NCBI GenBank assembly: GCA_002293145.1
Contig: DBCO01000019.1
Span: 39,743 to 103,742, forward strand
Direction of reading: 5' to 3'
DNA length: 64,000 bases
Source: Akkermansiaceae bacterium UBA956
GTDB lineage: Bacteria > Verrucomicrobiota > Verrucomicrobiia > Verrucomicrobiales > Akkermansiaceae
This document shows positions 16,153 to 25,310 of the stretch, one piece after another. The notes beneath the pieces are model-generated. The model did no database searches. It saw nothing but the letters and a program-made list of their open reading frames with translations, and was not told the DNA's origin. The translations under genes were made by a program, and so were the position numbers. The number at the start of each line of letters is the position of its first letter. Position 1 is the first letter of the stretch.

Positions 16153-19092
16153 TCATTTCCCTCCAACAATCTCCTTCAACAAGGTCTGAATCTTATCGTT
16201 GGTGAATTGCGTTCTGAATTTGATCGTCACATTGCCTTGGAAAAATTGCTCCGCATGTCGTAGCTTCTGGCGCTCCTCATCTCTCAATTTCGAATCTCCC
16301 ACAACGTTCTTGGTCTCCACGATAAAATTCAGTTTCTTCGAACCATCGCCATATTTCAGCACATAGGCAAAGTCTGGCGAATAGCTTTTCCCGCCTGCCA
16401 CGGGAATCTTAATCGAGTTTTTGGGGATTTTGGTGAATACCACAACCTCCTGAAGTTCTTTTTTCACATTTTCCTTCTCAAGCTCGGAGTCATAGTAAAG
16501 CTCATCAAAGAAATAACTATCCGCCACCTTTTCATCCGCATACATCACGCCAATACCAGCAGCAGACATCTCTTTCAGCACCTCGCCTTCTCGTGAGGTC
16601 ATTTTTGTGGGGTGGATGCAGTTGGAGATTTTTTTGTATTCCACGCTGAATTTATCGATCGCGTGATACATCAGATAATCTTCAAAATTCTTTTTGATGA
16701 TCCGCACCGTTGCGCCATTCAGGTATTGATTGATGGGAATCTGTGAACTCACCATGCCCGCGTGAAGTGTATTGCGGCTGATGTGTAAGGTTGCTGAAAG
16801 CCTTTGGAGAAATTCATCATAGGACATTGTCGGCACCATCACCAGCTTGTCCTCATATATGGATTCCGGCTCCTGACGCACCGTGGCTTGCCCGTCATCG
16901 ATTTCAATTTGTGCCCTGATGGAGCGGATACCATGCTCTTGGAACTTGCGCTCTTGTGTTTGGAAAAACTGTGATAGGAGAGACTGGAATTGCTCTTCAT
17001 TCTTGAATTTGTATTCCAGCACGACTTTCTCATTGATCTTCTCCCACAGCGCTTTGAGCTCGGGGTATTTCTCTGTGCGGATTGTTACTTTACGCGTTAC
17101 ATCCGAGGCTTTTCTTACTTTACCAGTGTTCACACCCGCAAAAGCCATGCCATAATGCTGTTTCACAAAGTCAAATCCGCCCTCCTTGAAGGCGTTAGTC
17201 CGTGTTATCACGTTGTTCTGATCGAGCACTTCTAGCAGCTGATCCTCGGAAATTTTATACTTGTCGCAAATCTGTTTGATCAGAGTTTCGGTCAGCCTTT
17301 CGGGGCTTTCTTCCATTGAGACTGCTCCAGACTTCTTATTAATCTCTGTGACCAATTTATCCACAAAGTCGCTCTCTGTGAAATCTACGAAGTAGTTTAA
17401 GAAAAACTGCTCTTCCTTGACCCGATTGCCGAATTCATTCACGGGCAAGCGTAGGCCACGTCCCACTTCCTGGAGCTTGGATATTTCACTTCCACTGCTT
17501 CGTAACTTACAGATTTGGAACACATTCGGATTGTCCCAACCCTCTCGCAGCGTCCATTTGGAGAAAATGAAGCGCCTTGGATTTTGCAGGGAGAGCATAG
17601 CCTCCTTGTCATGCAGAATCTCATTCACCTCCTTTTCTACAGCTTCATCTTTATCCGTGTTATCTTGCGAGAAATATCCTGCGTGAGTTACTGAAACATC
17701 CTCCAAGGTTTTTTCCAAATAGCTGCGGTAGTAGCCAGCCTTCTCTGTTTTCAAGATGTTTTCCGCTTCGGCGCGGACGAACTCCTCCAGCTTTTGACGG
17801 AGATAGCCATCCTGCGCACGATACTCCTCAATGTTATCGATGAAGAAAAGTGTCAGCGGCTTGATTTTGATATCGCGTTTCAGCAAGTCACGCTCCAGCT
17901 TGAAATGCTCCGCCACGGCATTGCGCAGCATCATTTCCTGCAAGGTCTGCGCGTAGGAATAGGGGTTGAGCTTGTCGCCTACCTTGAGCTCCATGCCATT
18001 TGAGAGAACCACCTTCGATTTGTTCAGACTCTCGATGATGAGATCGCTCATCGCTGGATGGATTTGCTCTAGGCTGCCTTTTTTGCCTAGCTTCATCGTG
18101 GATCTTTTCTTCTGCTCATAGAGCTCGAAGTTCGCTTCTGAGCCATCCGTGGAAACCAAGCGGACCAGAGCATCTTTGCCACTTTCAAATTCCGAAATAT
18201 GCCCGATCACTCCTTTCACCAGATTCTGATTGAAGGAATCCACAGCGGAGAGTGTGTAAATCAGATTATGGTAATCCTTCACGGATTCTTTGACCATTTT
18301 CCCCGTGATCTCGTCTTTCTTTTTGATTTCCTTTTCAGGAAATGTCGCTCCGTAGCGGAGAATATATTGCGGCTTCATCCGCTGGATGTTTTCCCATGTC
18401 GCGTTCTGTTGAGAAAATTTATGCGGCTCATCAATGATCACCAAGGGGCGCACGGCGGCGATTCCTGCAAAGGCCACGGTGTATTGATCGAATAGGTCTT
18501 TGTCATAGCTCTTCTGCATTGTCTCAGAATTGAGCATGCCCGCATTGATCACCATCACCTCAATGCTTTGCCGATCATGGCTTCCTGCATTGCAGAAGGA
18601 AATGACCGATGGCGGCATATAGGTTTTTTTGTTCGCTTTCCCCGACTTCAGGCTCTCGACGATGTGCAGTTTGATGCTCTTACCGTATTGCTCCCTGAAA
18701 TGCGCACGAGAGGATTCTGATTTGAGGAAATTCACCGTGCCCGCCTTGATCGGCAGCGTCGGCACCACTACCACGAACTTGAAAATGCCATATTCTTTGT
18801 TCAGCTCGAAAATGGTCTTGGCGTAGGTGTAGGTCTTACCCGTGCCCGTCTCCATCATGATGTCCACAATGTTCGTGCGGGAGTATTTTTGCTTGATGCC
18901 ATTCTCTTTCTGTAGCCGCCACACATTATCGCTAAACTGTGTATAGGGTGCCTCTCGATTGAGGAGCGGATTCTTGCACAAGCAATGCGCACCCTCTGCT
19001 GCATCGACTTGCAAATCCGCAAACACAGACACCACGCTCTTCACAGCGTTTTGCTGGTGCGGCAGATCTTTCTCAAAGTTAAATCCTTTCAT
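16153..19092 (-). CDS. res: Type III restriction enzyme, Res subunit
   Basis: A 979-residue helicase-nuclease that cuts DNA together with Mod after ATP-driven communication between sites. The N-terminal part has Walker A METGTGKTYT (about residue 80) and motif II VIIDEPHKF. Motif VI is seen in LQEVGRGLRLPVN. The C-terminal nuclease has a PD-ExK site: YSPDFAYVL then IVETKNV near residue 930. It starts 12 bases after mod and has a good Shine-Dalgarno sequence (AAGGAG, 8 bases before the ATG), which almost no other gene here has. GC content is below the flanks. Both points suggest acquisition by transfer. Confidence 0.93.
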   Translation of the reverse strand: MKGFNFEKDLPHQQNAVKSVVSVFADLQVDAAEGAHCLCKNPLLNREAPYTQFSDNVWRLQKENGIKQKYSRTNIVDIMMETGTGKTYTYAKTIFELNKEYGIFKFVVVVPTLPIKAGTVNFLKSESSRAHFREQYGKSIKLHIVESLKSGKANKKTYMPPSVISFCNAGSHDRQSIEVMVINAGMLNSETMQKSYDKDLFDQYTVAFAGIAAVRPLVIIDEPHKFSQQNATWENIQRMKPQYILRYGATFPEKEIKKKDEITGKMVKESVKDYHNLIYTLSAVDSFNQNLVKGVIGHISEFESGKDALVRLVSTDGSEANFELYEQKKRSTMKLGKKGSLEQIHPAMSDLIIESLNKSKVVLSNGMELKVGDKLNPYSYAQTLQEMMLRNAVAEHFKLERDLLKRDIKIKPLTLFFIDNIEEYRAQDGYLRQKLEEFVRAEAENILKTEKAGYYRSYLEKTLEDVSVTHAGYFSQDNTDKDEAVEKEVNEILHDKEAMLSLQNPRRFIFSKWTLREGWDNPNVFQICKLRSSGSEISKLQEVGRGLRLPVNEFGNRVKEEQFFLNYFVDFTESDFVDKLVTEINKKSGAVSMEESPERLTETLIKQICDKYKISEDQLLEVLDQNNVITRTNAFKEGGFDFVKQHYGMAFAGVNTGKVRKASDVTRKVTIRTEKYPELKALWEKINEKVVLEYKFKNEEQFQSLLSQFFQTQERKFQEHGIRSIRAQIEIDDGQATVRQEPESIYEDKLVMVPTMSYDEFLQRLSATLHISRNTLHAGMVSSQIPINQYLNGATVRIIKKNFEDYLMYHAIDKFSVEYKKISNCIHPTKMTSREGEVLKEMSAAGIGVMYADEKVADSYFFDELYYDSELEKENVKKELQEVVVFTKIPKNSIKIPVAGGKSYSPDFAYVLKYGDGSKKLNFIVETKNVVGDSKLRDEERQKLRHAEQFFQGNVTIKFRTQFTNDKIQTLLKEIVGGK

Positions 19093-19104
19093 GGTATCTG
19101 CTCC

Positions 19105-21024
19105 TTAGAAACGCATGATGAAATCAATTTCCAAACTCTTCTGATTCTGGAAATTCTTCAAACTCTCTGACAACTCGCGGAGATTCTTGCTCTGGAAATT
19201 CGACTCGAAAACAATCACGGCACGAGGATTAAAATCCGCATCGGCATCCACTTTCTGCAGCAGCGTCACGAGGTGATCCGTGGTGAAGTTTTTCTCCATC
19301 AGGTAGAGTCGTTCATTCACATACTTCCCCATGTAGCCGCCCAAATCATAATCCACCGCCGTCTCTGTCAAAGGTGAGCCATCATGCGTTTTCCATGTGA
19401 TGAACAGCGCCTGCAAATCATCCACGCCTAGCAAATCCCCACGGAACGGCGGAGGCGTATCTTCTTCCAAGGTCTCCGCCTTATGATGGTAATCCTCCCA
19501 CAGCGGAATCGTCTCAAATACCTTAAAGCCTAGGTCTTTTCCGGCCACTTCTACCGGTCTTTCTTCACGAAGTTTGTTCGCCGCGCGGATGAGCCGTTCT
19601 TTGGTGATTTCAAAGATTGTCGGTTCTTCGATGCCGAGCTCGTTTTTTAACTCTACGTACGAAGATATCTTATCTTGATCGAAAACAACTTCTGGTAACT
19701 GAACAAGAATATAACTACGATTTGCATTTGATGCGCAATTTAATCTAAGGATTGAATCGCCTGTAGTACCAGTCCCTGCAAAAAAATCCATTATTAAGTC
19801 ATTCTCACCACTCCCCAGTCGAATTAAATGGCTTATCAATCTAATGGGTTTGGGCGTATGTTTTGCAATCAATTCACCGCCTATGAGAGCTTTAAGCTCT
19901 CTTTTGGCTTCTTGATTATGCCCAAAATCTTTGCACCCTAGAAGCGTAGATGGTTTTAGTCCTTGTTGTACTTCTGAAAGAAAGCGCTTTTTCCTGGGAA
20001 ATGCATTGCCATCTCTTCCAAAGTAAACCCGATTGTCTCGTATCATTTCAAGTAGATTGGCTTTTGATACAACCCAATGCTTGCCACTAGGAACATTAAA
20101 TACTTTTCCTGTAATGGGACTATTAACTTCAAAGCTGCCTTCTTTTCTCTCTTCATTCGCAACAAGATCACCAGAAGCCCACGGGCCACGCGGGTCATCA
20201 TCGATGTTTGTATAAGCTGAGTCCATTTTGGCAGTTCTACTCATTAAGTTAATTACTACTTCCGATTTATTTTTAGACCAACACAGCACATATTCGTGAT
20301 TATCTGAGACATATTTGGCATCGTTTTTGACTGAGTGTATTTTTTCCCAAACAAACTCCGCCACAAAATTCTCCTCCCCAAAAACTTCATCCATCAGCAG
20401 ACGCAACTGTGCGACCTCATTGTCATCAATAGACACAAAAATGACGCCGTCATCCTTGAGAAGTTGCTTCGCGATGTAGAGACGCGGATACATGAAGGTG
20501 AGCCATGCGGAATGCGAATTGCTCTTGCTCATGGTGAACTCGAGAATGCGCTTCGCTTTCTCCTCGGTGACACCCGCAAGGCGTTGCAATTCTTTCACCG
20601 TGAATTTCCGATCATCCTGATATACAAATCCATCGCCGCCGGTGTTATAGGGCGGATCGATGTAGATCATTTTCACCTTTTCATGATACGCATGAGAAAG
20701 ATGTTTGAGAATTTCCAGATTATCGCCCTTGAGCAAGAGATTCTGTGAGTTCGTATTCTCGGGCTTTTGATTGAATGCCTCATCTTCTCTCAGCAAAGTG
20801 GTAGCGGCATCACTGGCCAGCAGGCGAGAATAGGAGCGCCCCAGCCAGTCCAGTCCGTAGCTTTCCCTGGAGAAATTCAACTCGCTCGACTCAAGCTCCG
20901 CTTGAAATTTTTCCATTTGAAAGTTGCCCTGCTTGTCAAAACAATGCCCAAAATGCGCCTTGAGCACCTCAAGGTTTTTGTTTGCAGGAGTGAGGTTGTC
21001 AGTAAGTGATTGTTGAATGTCCAT
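19105..21024 (-). CDS. mod: Type III DNA adenine methyltransferase, Mod subunit
   Basis: Mod recognises the site and methylates adenine for self-protection, and guides Res. I start it at 21024 (MDIQQSLTDNLTPANKNLEVL, 639 residues), not at an upstream frame extension lacking family similarity. The beta-class order is clear: IYIDPPYNTGGDGF (DPPY motif) near residue 125, a variable target-recognition segment in the middle, then MDFFAGTGTTGDSILRL (SAM-binding FxGxG) near 410-425. The stretch from about 19,660 to 20,340 is AT-richer (about 35-40% GC in sampled blocks) than either arm (about 47%). No simple-sequence tract for phase variation is visible. Confidence 0.93.
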   Translation of the reverse strand: MDIQQSLTDNLTPANKNLEVLKAHFGHCFDKQGNFQMEKFQAELESSELNFSRESYGLDWLGRSYSRLLASDAATTLLREDEAFNQKPENTNSQNLLLKGDNLEILKHLSHAYHEKVKMIYIDPPYNTGGDGFVYQDDRKFTVKELQRLAGVTEEKAKRILEFTMSKSNSHSAWLTFMYPRLYIAKQLLKDDGVIFVSIDDNEVAQLRLLMDEVFGEENFVAEFVWEKIHSVKNDAKYVSDNHEYVLCWSKNKSEVVINLMSRTAKMDSAYTNIDDDPRGPWASGDLVANEERKEGSFEVNSPITGKVFNVPSGKHWVVSKANLLEMIRDNRVYFGRDGNAFPRKKRFLSEVQQGLKPSTLLGCKDFGHNQEAKRELKALIGGELIAKHTPKPIRLISHLIRLGSGENDLIMDFFAGTGTTGDSILRLNCASNANRSYILVQLPEVVFDQDKISSYVELKNELGIEEPTIFEITKERLIRAANKLREERPVEVAGKDLGFKVFETIPLWEDYHHKAETLEEDTPPPFRGDLLGVDDLQALFITWKTHDGSPLTETAVDYDLGGYMGKYVNERLYLMEKNFTTDHLVTLLQKVDADADFNPRAVIVFESNFQSKNLRELSESLKNFQNQKSLEIDFIMRF

Positions 21025-21301
21025 GAAAACGGATGCAATAGGAATTAGTAAGAATCGTGACGCGTTAACGGAATAATAGAATTTTTGCCTAGTTGCTAAT
21101 GACTCTTGATCATGAGCCGCCGCTAAAATGTCCCAGCCGCTGGGATTTGGCAATCCCTTAAATCGTTGTTCTCGGGACCTACTTCACCGAGGCTCACCTG
21201 CTTCCTATCTCAACCTTTTGCGCTTCATGTGTTTTTTTGTCGCCAGTGAATTCTTATCAAAGGAGTTTCTCCTCTTTCAAGATCATCCTGCGAATGCCTT
21301 A

Positions 21302-22114
21302 CTATCGACTTTCGGCCACCTTTGCAGCCTGCCATTCCGCTTCCATCTCCTCCAAATTCGCCTCCTCCAGGCTGATACCTTTCCCCAACAAACGCTGCTC
21401 CATTTTCGCAAAGCGCTGCTCGAATTTTTGATTCGCCTGCGCCATGATCACCTCGGGATCGAGCTTCCGAAACCGCGCAAGATTGACCATGCTAAAAAAC
21501 ACATCGCCCAGCTCCTCGGCAAACTTCTCGTCATCACCAGCATCCATCTCGGCTTGCAACTCATCGATTTCCTCGCGAATTTTCCCCAGCACACCCGCTT
21601 GATCTGGCCAATCAAAACCAACCTTCGCCGCTTTTTTCTGCAACTTCGCCGCCCGCACCATCGCTGGCAAGCCCTTGCCGACCCCATGCAAATAGGGTTT
21701 CGTCTGCTCACCTTTTTCCGCACGTTTGATGGCATCCCACTGTGCCAATACCCCATCGGTATCACTCACCGCTGAATCACCATATACATGCGGATGACGG
21801 TGCACCAATTTATCCGCTACGCCCTGCGCCACGTCATCGAAGCTGAAGTCACCACGCTCCTGAGCCAGCTCGGCATGAAATACCACCTGCAATAACAAAT
21901 CGCCCAACTCCTCGCGCAAATGCAGCAGATCCCCCGAACGGATCGCATCCACGCATTCATACGCCTCTTCGATCAAGTTGCTCACCAGCGATTCATGCGT
22001 CTGCTCGGCATCCCAAGGACATCCACCTGGCGCCCGCAGCCGATGCATGATCGCACGCAGGCGTTCCATTTGTCGCACAGGCTCCTTACATGACATCATC
22101 TCCGAATCGTCCAT
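21302..22114 (-). CDS. mazG: Nucleoside triphosphate pyrophosphohydrolase MazG
   Basis: MazG hydrolyses nucleoside triphosphates to monophosphates and can remove non-canonical nucleotides. The ATG at 22114 (MDDSEMMSCKEP) gives 270 residues, the normal full length. Both tandem MazG halves are present: PGGCPWDAEQTHESL and LIEEAYECVDAI with LREELGDLLLQVVFHA in the first, REEIDELQAEM with AEELGDVFFSMVNLAR in the second. The EExxE and ExxD metal-binding residues are intact in each. The linker phrase NQKFEQRFAKMEQ is also diagnostic. It is a single gene between the restriction system and a DUF1802 gene. Confidence 0.93.
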   Translation of the reverse strand: MDDSEMMSCKEPVRQMERLRAIMHRLRAPGGCPWDAEQTHESLVSNLIEEAYECVDAIRSGDLLHLREELGDLLLQVVFHAELAQERGDFSFDDVAQGVADKLVHRHPHVYGDSAVSDTDGVLAQWDAIKRAEKGEQTKPYLHGVGKGLPAMVRAAKLQKKAAKVGFDWPDQAGVLGKIREEIDELQAEMDAGDDEKFAEELGDVFFSMVNLARFRKLDPEVIMAQANQKFEQRFAKMEQRLLGKGISLEEANLEEMEAEWQAAKVAESR

Positions 22115-22198
22115 GAAAAAATCCTGTCGTAATCGCCAAGAAAAAGCAAGGTCAACTACCATGTTTGGTTTACAGACAATCCAACAACACCATACAAA

Positions 22199-22337
22199 AA
22201 AATCCGTAAAATCCTGCTAATCCGTAAAATCCGTCGTAATCAAATGCCACAAGTTGTAAGTGAACTCATCGCCAAAGGATCAATATTCTAGCAAAATTTT
22301 TCCTTTTGCGAATTTTGCGTTTTTTTGCGGCCAAAAA
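22199..22337. repeat. Intergenic low-complexity repeats
   Basis: Between mazG and the DUF1802 gene, a 14-base direct repeat (AATCCGTAAAATCC) occurs at 22201-22214 and 22219-22232. A second motif at 22311-22337 (pattern TTTTGCGTTTTTTTGCGGCC) recurs in inverted orientation at 38692-38720. Confidence 0.5.
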
Positions 22338-22347
22338 CCTCCGCCAA

Positions 22348-22863
22348 TCAAGCCGTCACCTGCCGCAATCCCGCTTCCCAGCCCTCGGGCGGAGCATCCA
22401 GCGCGACCCAACTGCGGCATCCTCCATAACGAGCCTCATACGGGAAAACCCAAGGCTGAGCCAAGGCATAAACCTGAACCTTCGCCACATGAATGCTACC
22501 CTTGCTCATGCCCTTTCCCTCCCAATCAAATCGATCACGAACCGTCTGATCACTATAGACATGCTGGGAATCCCATTGCTTCACTTCATCCCAATCGGTC
22601 AAGGTGCGTGCCCACTCGGCTTTGACAAAATGCGTAATCGCAATCGGATCGCCCTTTTGCCACTCGGGCAGGACATCGACCACGGGAGCATCTGCTTTGA
22701 CTTGATCACCCGTTGCATGGAACCGCGTCGGGAACAGGAAAAAACTCTCATGCGCAAAGGAAAATCCCTCACGCCCCTCATGAATGCCGCCCTTGCGCAG
22801 AATCACCGTCTGTTGACCACTCGCCAGGGCCTCACACACGCACTGCCATTCCTTAAATCCCAT
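22348..22863 (-). CDS. DUF1802 family protein
   Basis: From the ATG at 22863 (MGFKEWQCVCEALASG) the protein has 171 residues; ATGs at 22875 and 22881 would add four or six residues. It matches the DUF1802 pattern: KEWQCVCEAL at the start, TVILRKGGIHEG, then FSFAHESFFLFPTRFHATGD. DUF1802 proteins are small cytoplasmic proteins of unknown function. It is not obviously in an operon: the topoisomerase gene ends about 110 bases upstream of its start on the same strand, and mazG begins about 230 bases downstream. Confidence 0.7.
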   Translation of the reverse strand: MGFKEWQCVCEALASGQQTVILRKGGIHEGREGFSFAHESFFLFPTRFHATGDQVKADAPVVDVLPEWQKGDPIAITHFVKAEWARTLTDWDEVKQWDSQHVYSDQTVRDRFDWEGKGMSKGSIHVAKVQVYALAQPWVFPYEARYGGCRSWVALDAPPEGWEAGLRQVTA

Positions 22864-22970
22864 CCATGATTCCATGCCCACAGCTACCCAAGCTCACGAG
22901 AGCATGCAAGCGTTTTCTGACTGCGCTTGTGCCTCCCCACCGCTTGTCAGAGCTAGCCTGATCGATTCCG

Positions 22971-24950
22971 TTAAGCCCCCACGCTTGGGTCAAAGTCTTT
23001 CGGCGCGCGAACGATTTTCTCCACGGCATGCTTGGTGACGAGGTTCCCCCCGCTCGCCCGACCTTTGATCGCGACTTCGGCAAAGTGGAACGGACGACTC
23101 ACATTGCGCAGTCTCAATTGCGGTTTCAGATGCACTAACAACATCTGCGCCGCGCTGTCCTCTTCCGTCTTGTGAATGGCGAAGTATAAAATGCGCGTGC
23201 CAGCTTTTCCTTTCGCCAGATCGTATTCCTTGTCTCGCGTCACGCCACCCACTTGGAAGCGCTTCGCATAGACGGCTCCCTCTTTGCCATCACGATAGAT
23301 GATGGAGTAATACAAAGGATCGTCCTTGCGGAAAACAGCACAGTGAATCGGCTTTTGGCCAATGAATCCCTTGTCGGCAATCTTCATCACCTTCATCTTG
23401 CCATCTTGCGTAAAGGCAATGATGTCATCGATGGTCGAGCATTTTTCGACAGCCTCATCTTTCTTGAGCCCATAGCCCGCAAAGCCGTTTTTCCAATCGA
23501 CATAGAGCGTCTCGGTGGCAGCGACCACTTGCGTGCGGTCCACCCGATCGAAGGTCGCAATCTCCGTGCGACGCTCACGCCCTGTGCCATACTTTTTCTT
23601 GAGATCCTCAAACCACTTGATCGTGTATTGATTCAATCGCTTGAGATTTTTCTCAGTGGCATCGATGTCTTTTTCGAGCGCTTTGATTTCTTCATCCGCT
23701 TTGAATGAATCGAACTTCGAGATGCGTTTGATTTTGATCTCCGTGAGGCGCACGATGTCTTCCTCCGTCACCTCCCGCTTGAGCAATTTCTTGAACGGGG
23801 TCAGGCCATCGTCGATCGCTCGGATCACCGCTTCCCAGGTCTCGCATTCCTCAATGTCACGATAGATGCGGTTCTCGATGAAAATTTTCTCCAGCGAGCT
23901 GAAATGCCATTTCTCGGCGAGTTCACCAAGCCTGATCTGCAATTCCATACCGAGCAGATCTTTGGTGTGCTGCGTATTTCGGCGCAGAATTTCTGAGACT
24001 CCCAAGAACTGCGGCTTGCCATCGAGGATGACGCAGGCATTCGGTGAAATCGAAAGTTCACAATCAGTGAAGGCATACAGCGCATCGCGCGTGGTTTCGG
24101 CATCGGCACCTGCAGGAAGATGCACGAGGATATCGACATGTTCCGCGGTGTTGTCCTCGATCTTTTGGATCTTGATTTTCCCTTTGTCCGCTGCAGCGAC
24201 GATGCTTTCCATCAAGTTCCCCGTGGTCGTGCCAAATGGGATTTCCAGAACGCGTAGCAGACCTTTTTTCTCTGTGGAAATTCTCGCCCGCACACGCAAG
24301 CGCCCGCCGCGCAAGCCATCTCGATACTCGGAAGCATCCATGATACCAGCCGTCGGAAAATCAGGCACCAAGGTGAATGGCTCACCGCGCAGGATGGCGA
24401 TGCTCGCATCAATCAGCTCATTGAAATTGTGTGGCAGCACCTTGCAAGCAAGACCCACCGCGATCCCCTCCACGCCCTGAGCCAAGAGCAGCGGAAATTT
24501 GACGGGTAAGGTGACGGGCTCCTTATTCCGACCATCATAACTCGGCGTCCAGTCGGTCGTTTTCGGATTGAAGGCCACTTCCAGCGCGAACTTCGTCAAG
24601 CGCGCCTCGATGTATCGAGAGGCCGCCGCGCTGTCGCCCGTGAGAATGTTTCCCCAGTTTCCCTGGGTATCGATGAGCAGATCCTTCTGCCCGAGCTGCA
24701 CCATTGCATCGCCAATCGAGGCATCGCCGTGCGGGTGATACTTCATCGTATTGCCGACAATGTTGGCGACCTTATTGTAGCGACCATCGTCCAACTCCTT
24801 CGTCGAGTGCATGATGCGGCGCTGCACAGGCTTGAGGCCATCGTTCAAGTGCGGCACGGCACGCTCCAGAATTACGTAACTTGCGTAATCGAGAAAGTAA
24901 TTGGAATACATCGCCCCGAGGGAGGTAGGGAGCTCAGAGTCAGTCGTCAT
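22971..24950 (-). CDS. parC: DNA topoisomerase IV subunit A-like protein
   Basis: A 659-residue type IIA topoisomerase A subunit that breaks and rejoins DNA to decatenate or relax it. It opens with the expected MYSNYFLDYASYVILERAVPHLNDGLKPVQRRI block and has KYHPHGDASIGDAMVQL. The catalytic tyrosine is Tyr113 in DSAAASRYIEARLTKFA. After the coiled-coil tower region (about 395-450) the C-terminal domain is short and lacks a full set of GyrA beta-pinwheel repeats, as in the compact topoisomerase IV-like A subunits of Bacteroidetes and relatives. No B subunit adjoins it, so its partner must be elsewhere. ParC or a second GyrA-like paralogue are both possible. Confidence 0.82.
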   Translation of the reverse strand: MTTDSELPTSLGAMYSNYFLDYASYVILERAVPHLNDGLKPVQRRIMHSTKELDDGRYNKVANIVGNTMKYHPHGDASIGDAMVQLGQKDLLIDTQGNWGNILTGDSAAASRYIEARLTKFALEVAFNPKTTDWTPSYDGRNKEPVTLPVKFPLLLAQGVEGIAVGLACKVLPHNFNELIDASIAILRGEPFTLVPDFPTAGIMDASEYRDGLRGGRLRVRARISTEKKGLLRVLEIPFGTTTGNLMESIVAAADKGKIKIQKIEDNTAEHVDILVHLPAGADAETTRDALYAFTDCELSISPNACVILDGKPQFLGVSEILRRNTQHTKDLLGMELQIRLGELAEKWHFSSLEKIFIENRIYRDIEECETWEAVIRAIDDGLTPFKKLLKREVTEEDIVRLTEIKIKRISKFDSFKADEEIKALEKDIDATEKNLKRLNQYTIKWFEDLKKKYGTGRERRTEIATFDRVDRTQVVAATETLYVDWKNGFAGYGLKKDEAVEKCSTIDDIIAFTQDGKMKVMKIADKGFIGQKPIHCAVFRKDDPLYYSIIYRDGKEGAVYAKRFQVGGVTRDKEYDLAKGKAGTRILYFAIHKTEEDSAAQMLLVHLKPQLRLRNVSRPFHFAEVAIKGRASGGNLVTKHAVEKIVRAPKDFDPSVGA

Positions 24951-25310
24951 CGGCGAAAATGATTAAGCCCTCCAAAGGAACTACGCAAGCCCTTTTTGTC
25001 CACAAACGTCGCAGAGCCCTTGGTCATGAGAGCGATCTTGCGGCAATCAGCGGGAACTACCACAAAAGACACAGAGCACAGGTAAAGAGAGAACAAGCTC
25101 AACACAAACCCAGCGCGTGGGAATCATGCTCAGTTGCAGCACTCACGGTGTTTTTGCCGTTCAGGGGAGAGTAGCTCATGCATAAATTCTGCATAACAGA
25201 TGAATGTTTACATCTAACGAAATTTTGTCAAAATCATTTTTTGCGAAGTGTCACAAAAATGAAATTTCTCACATTTCAGGTTGTGCTCCCCTATCATGCT
25301 GCCCCCCGCC
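24951..25310. other. Intergenic region, nothing recognised
   Basis: About 360 bases between the topoisomerase gene start and the sulfatase stop. It is AT-rich toward 25,200 and I see no gene, RNA or strong hairpin. It should hold the promoter of the minus-strand topoisomerase gene. Confidence 0.5.
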
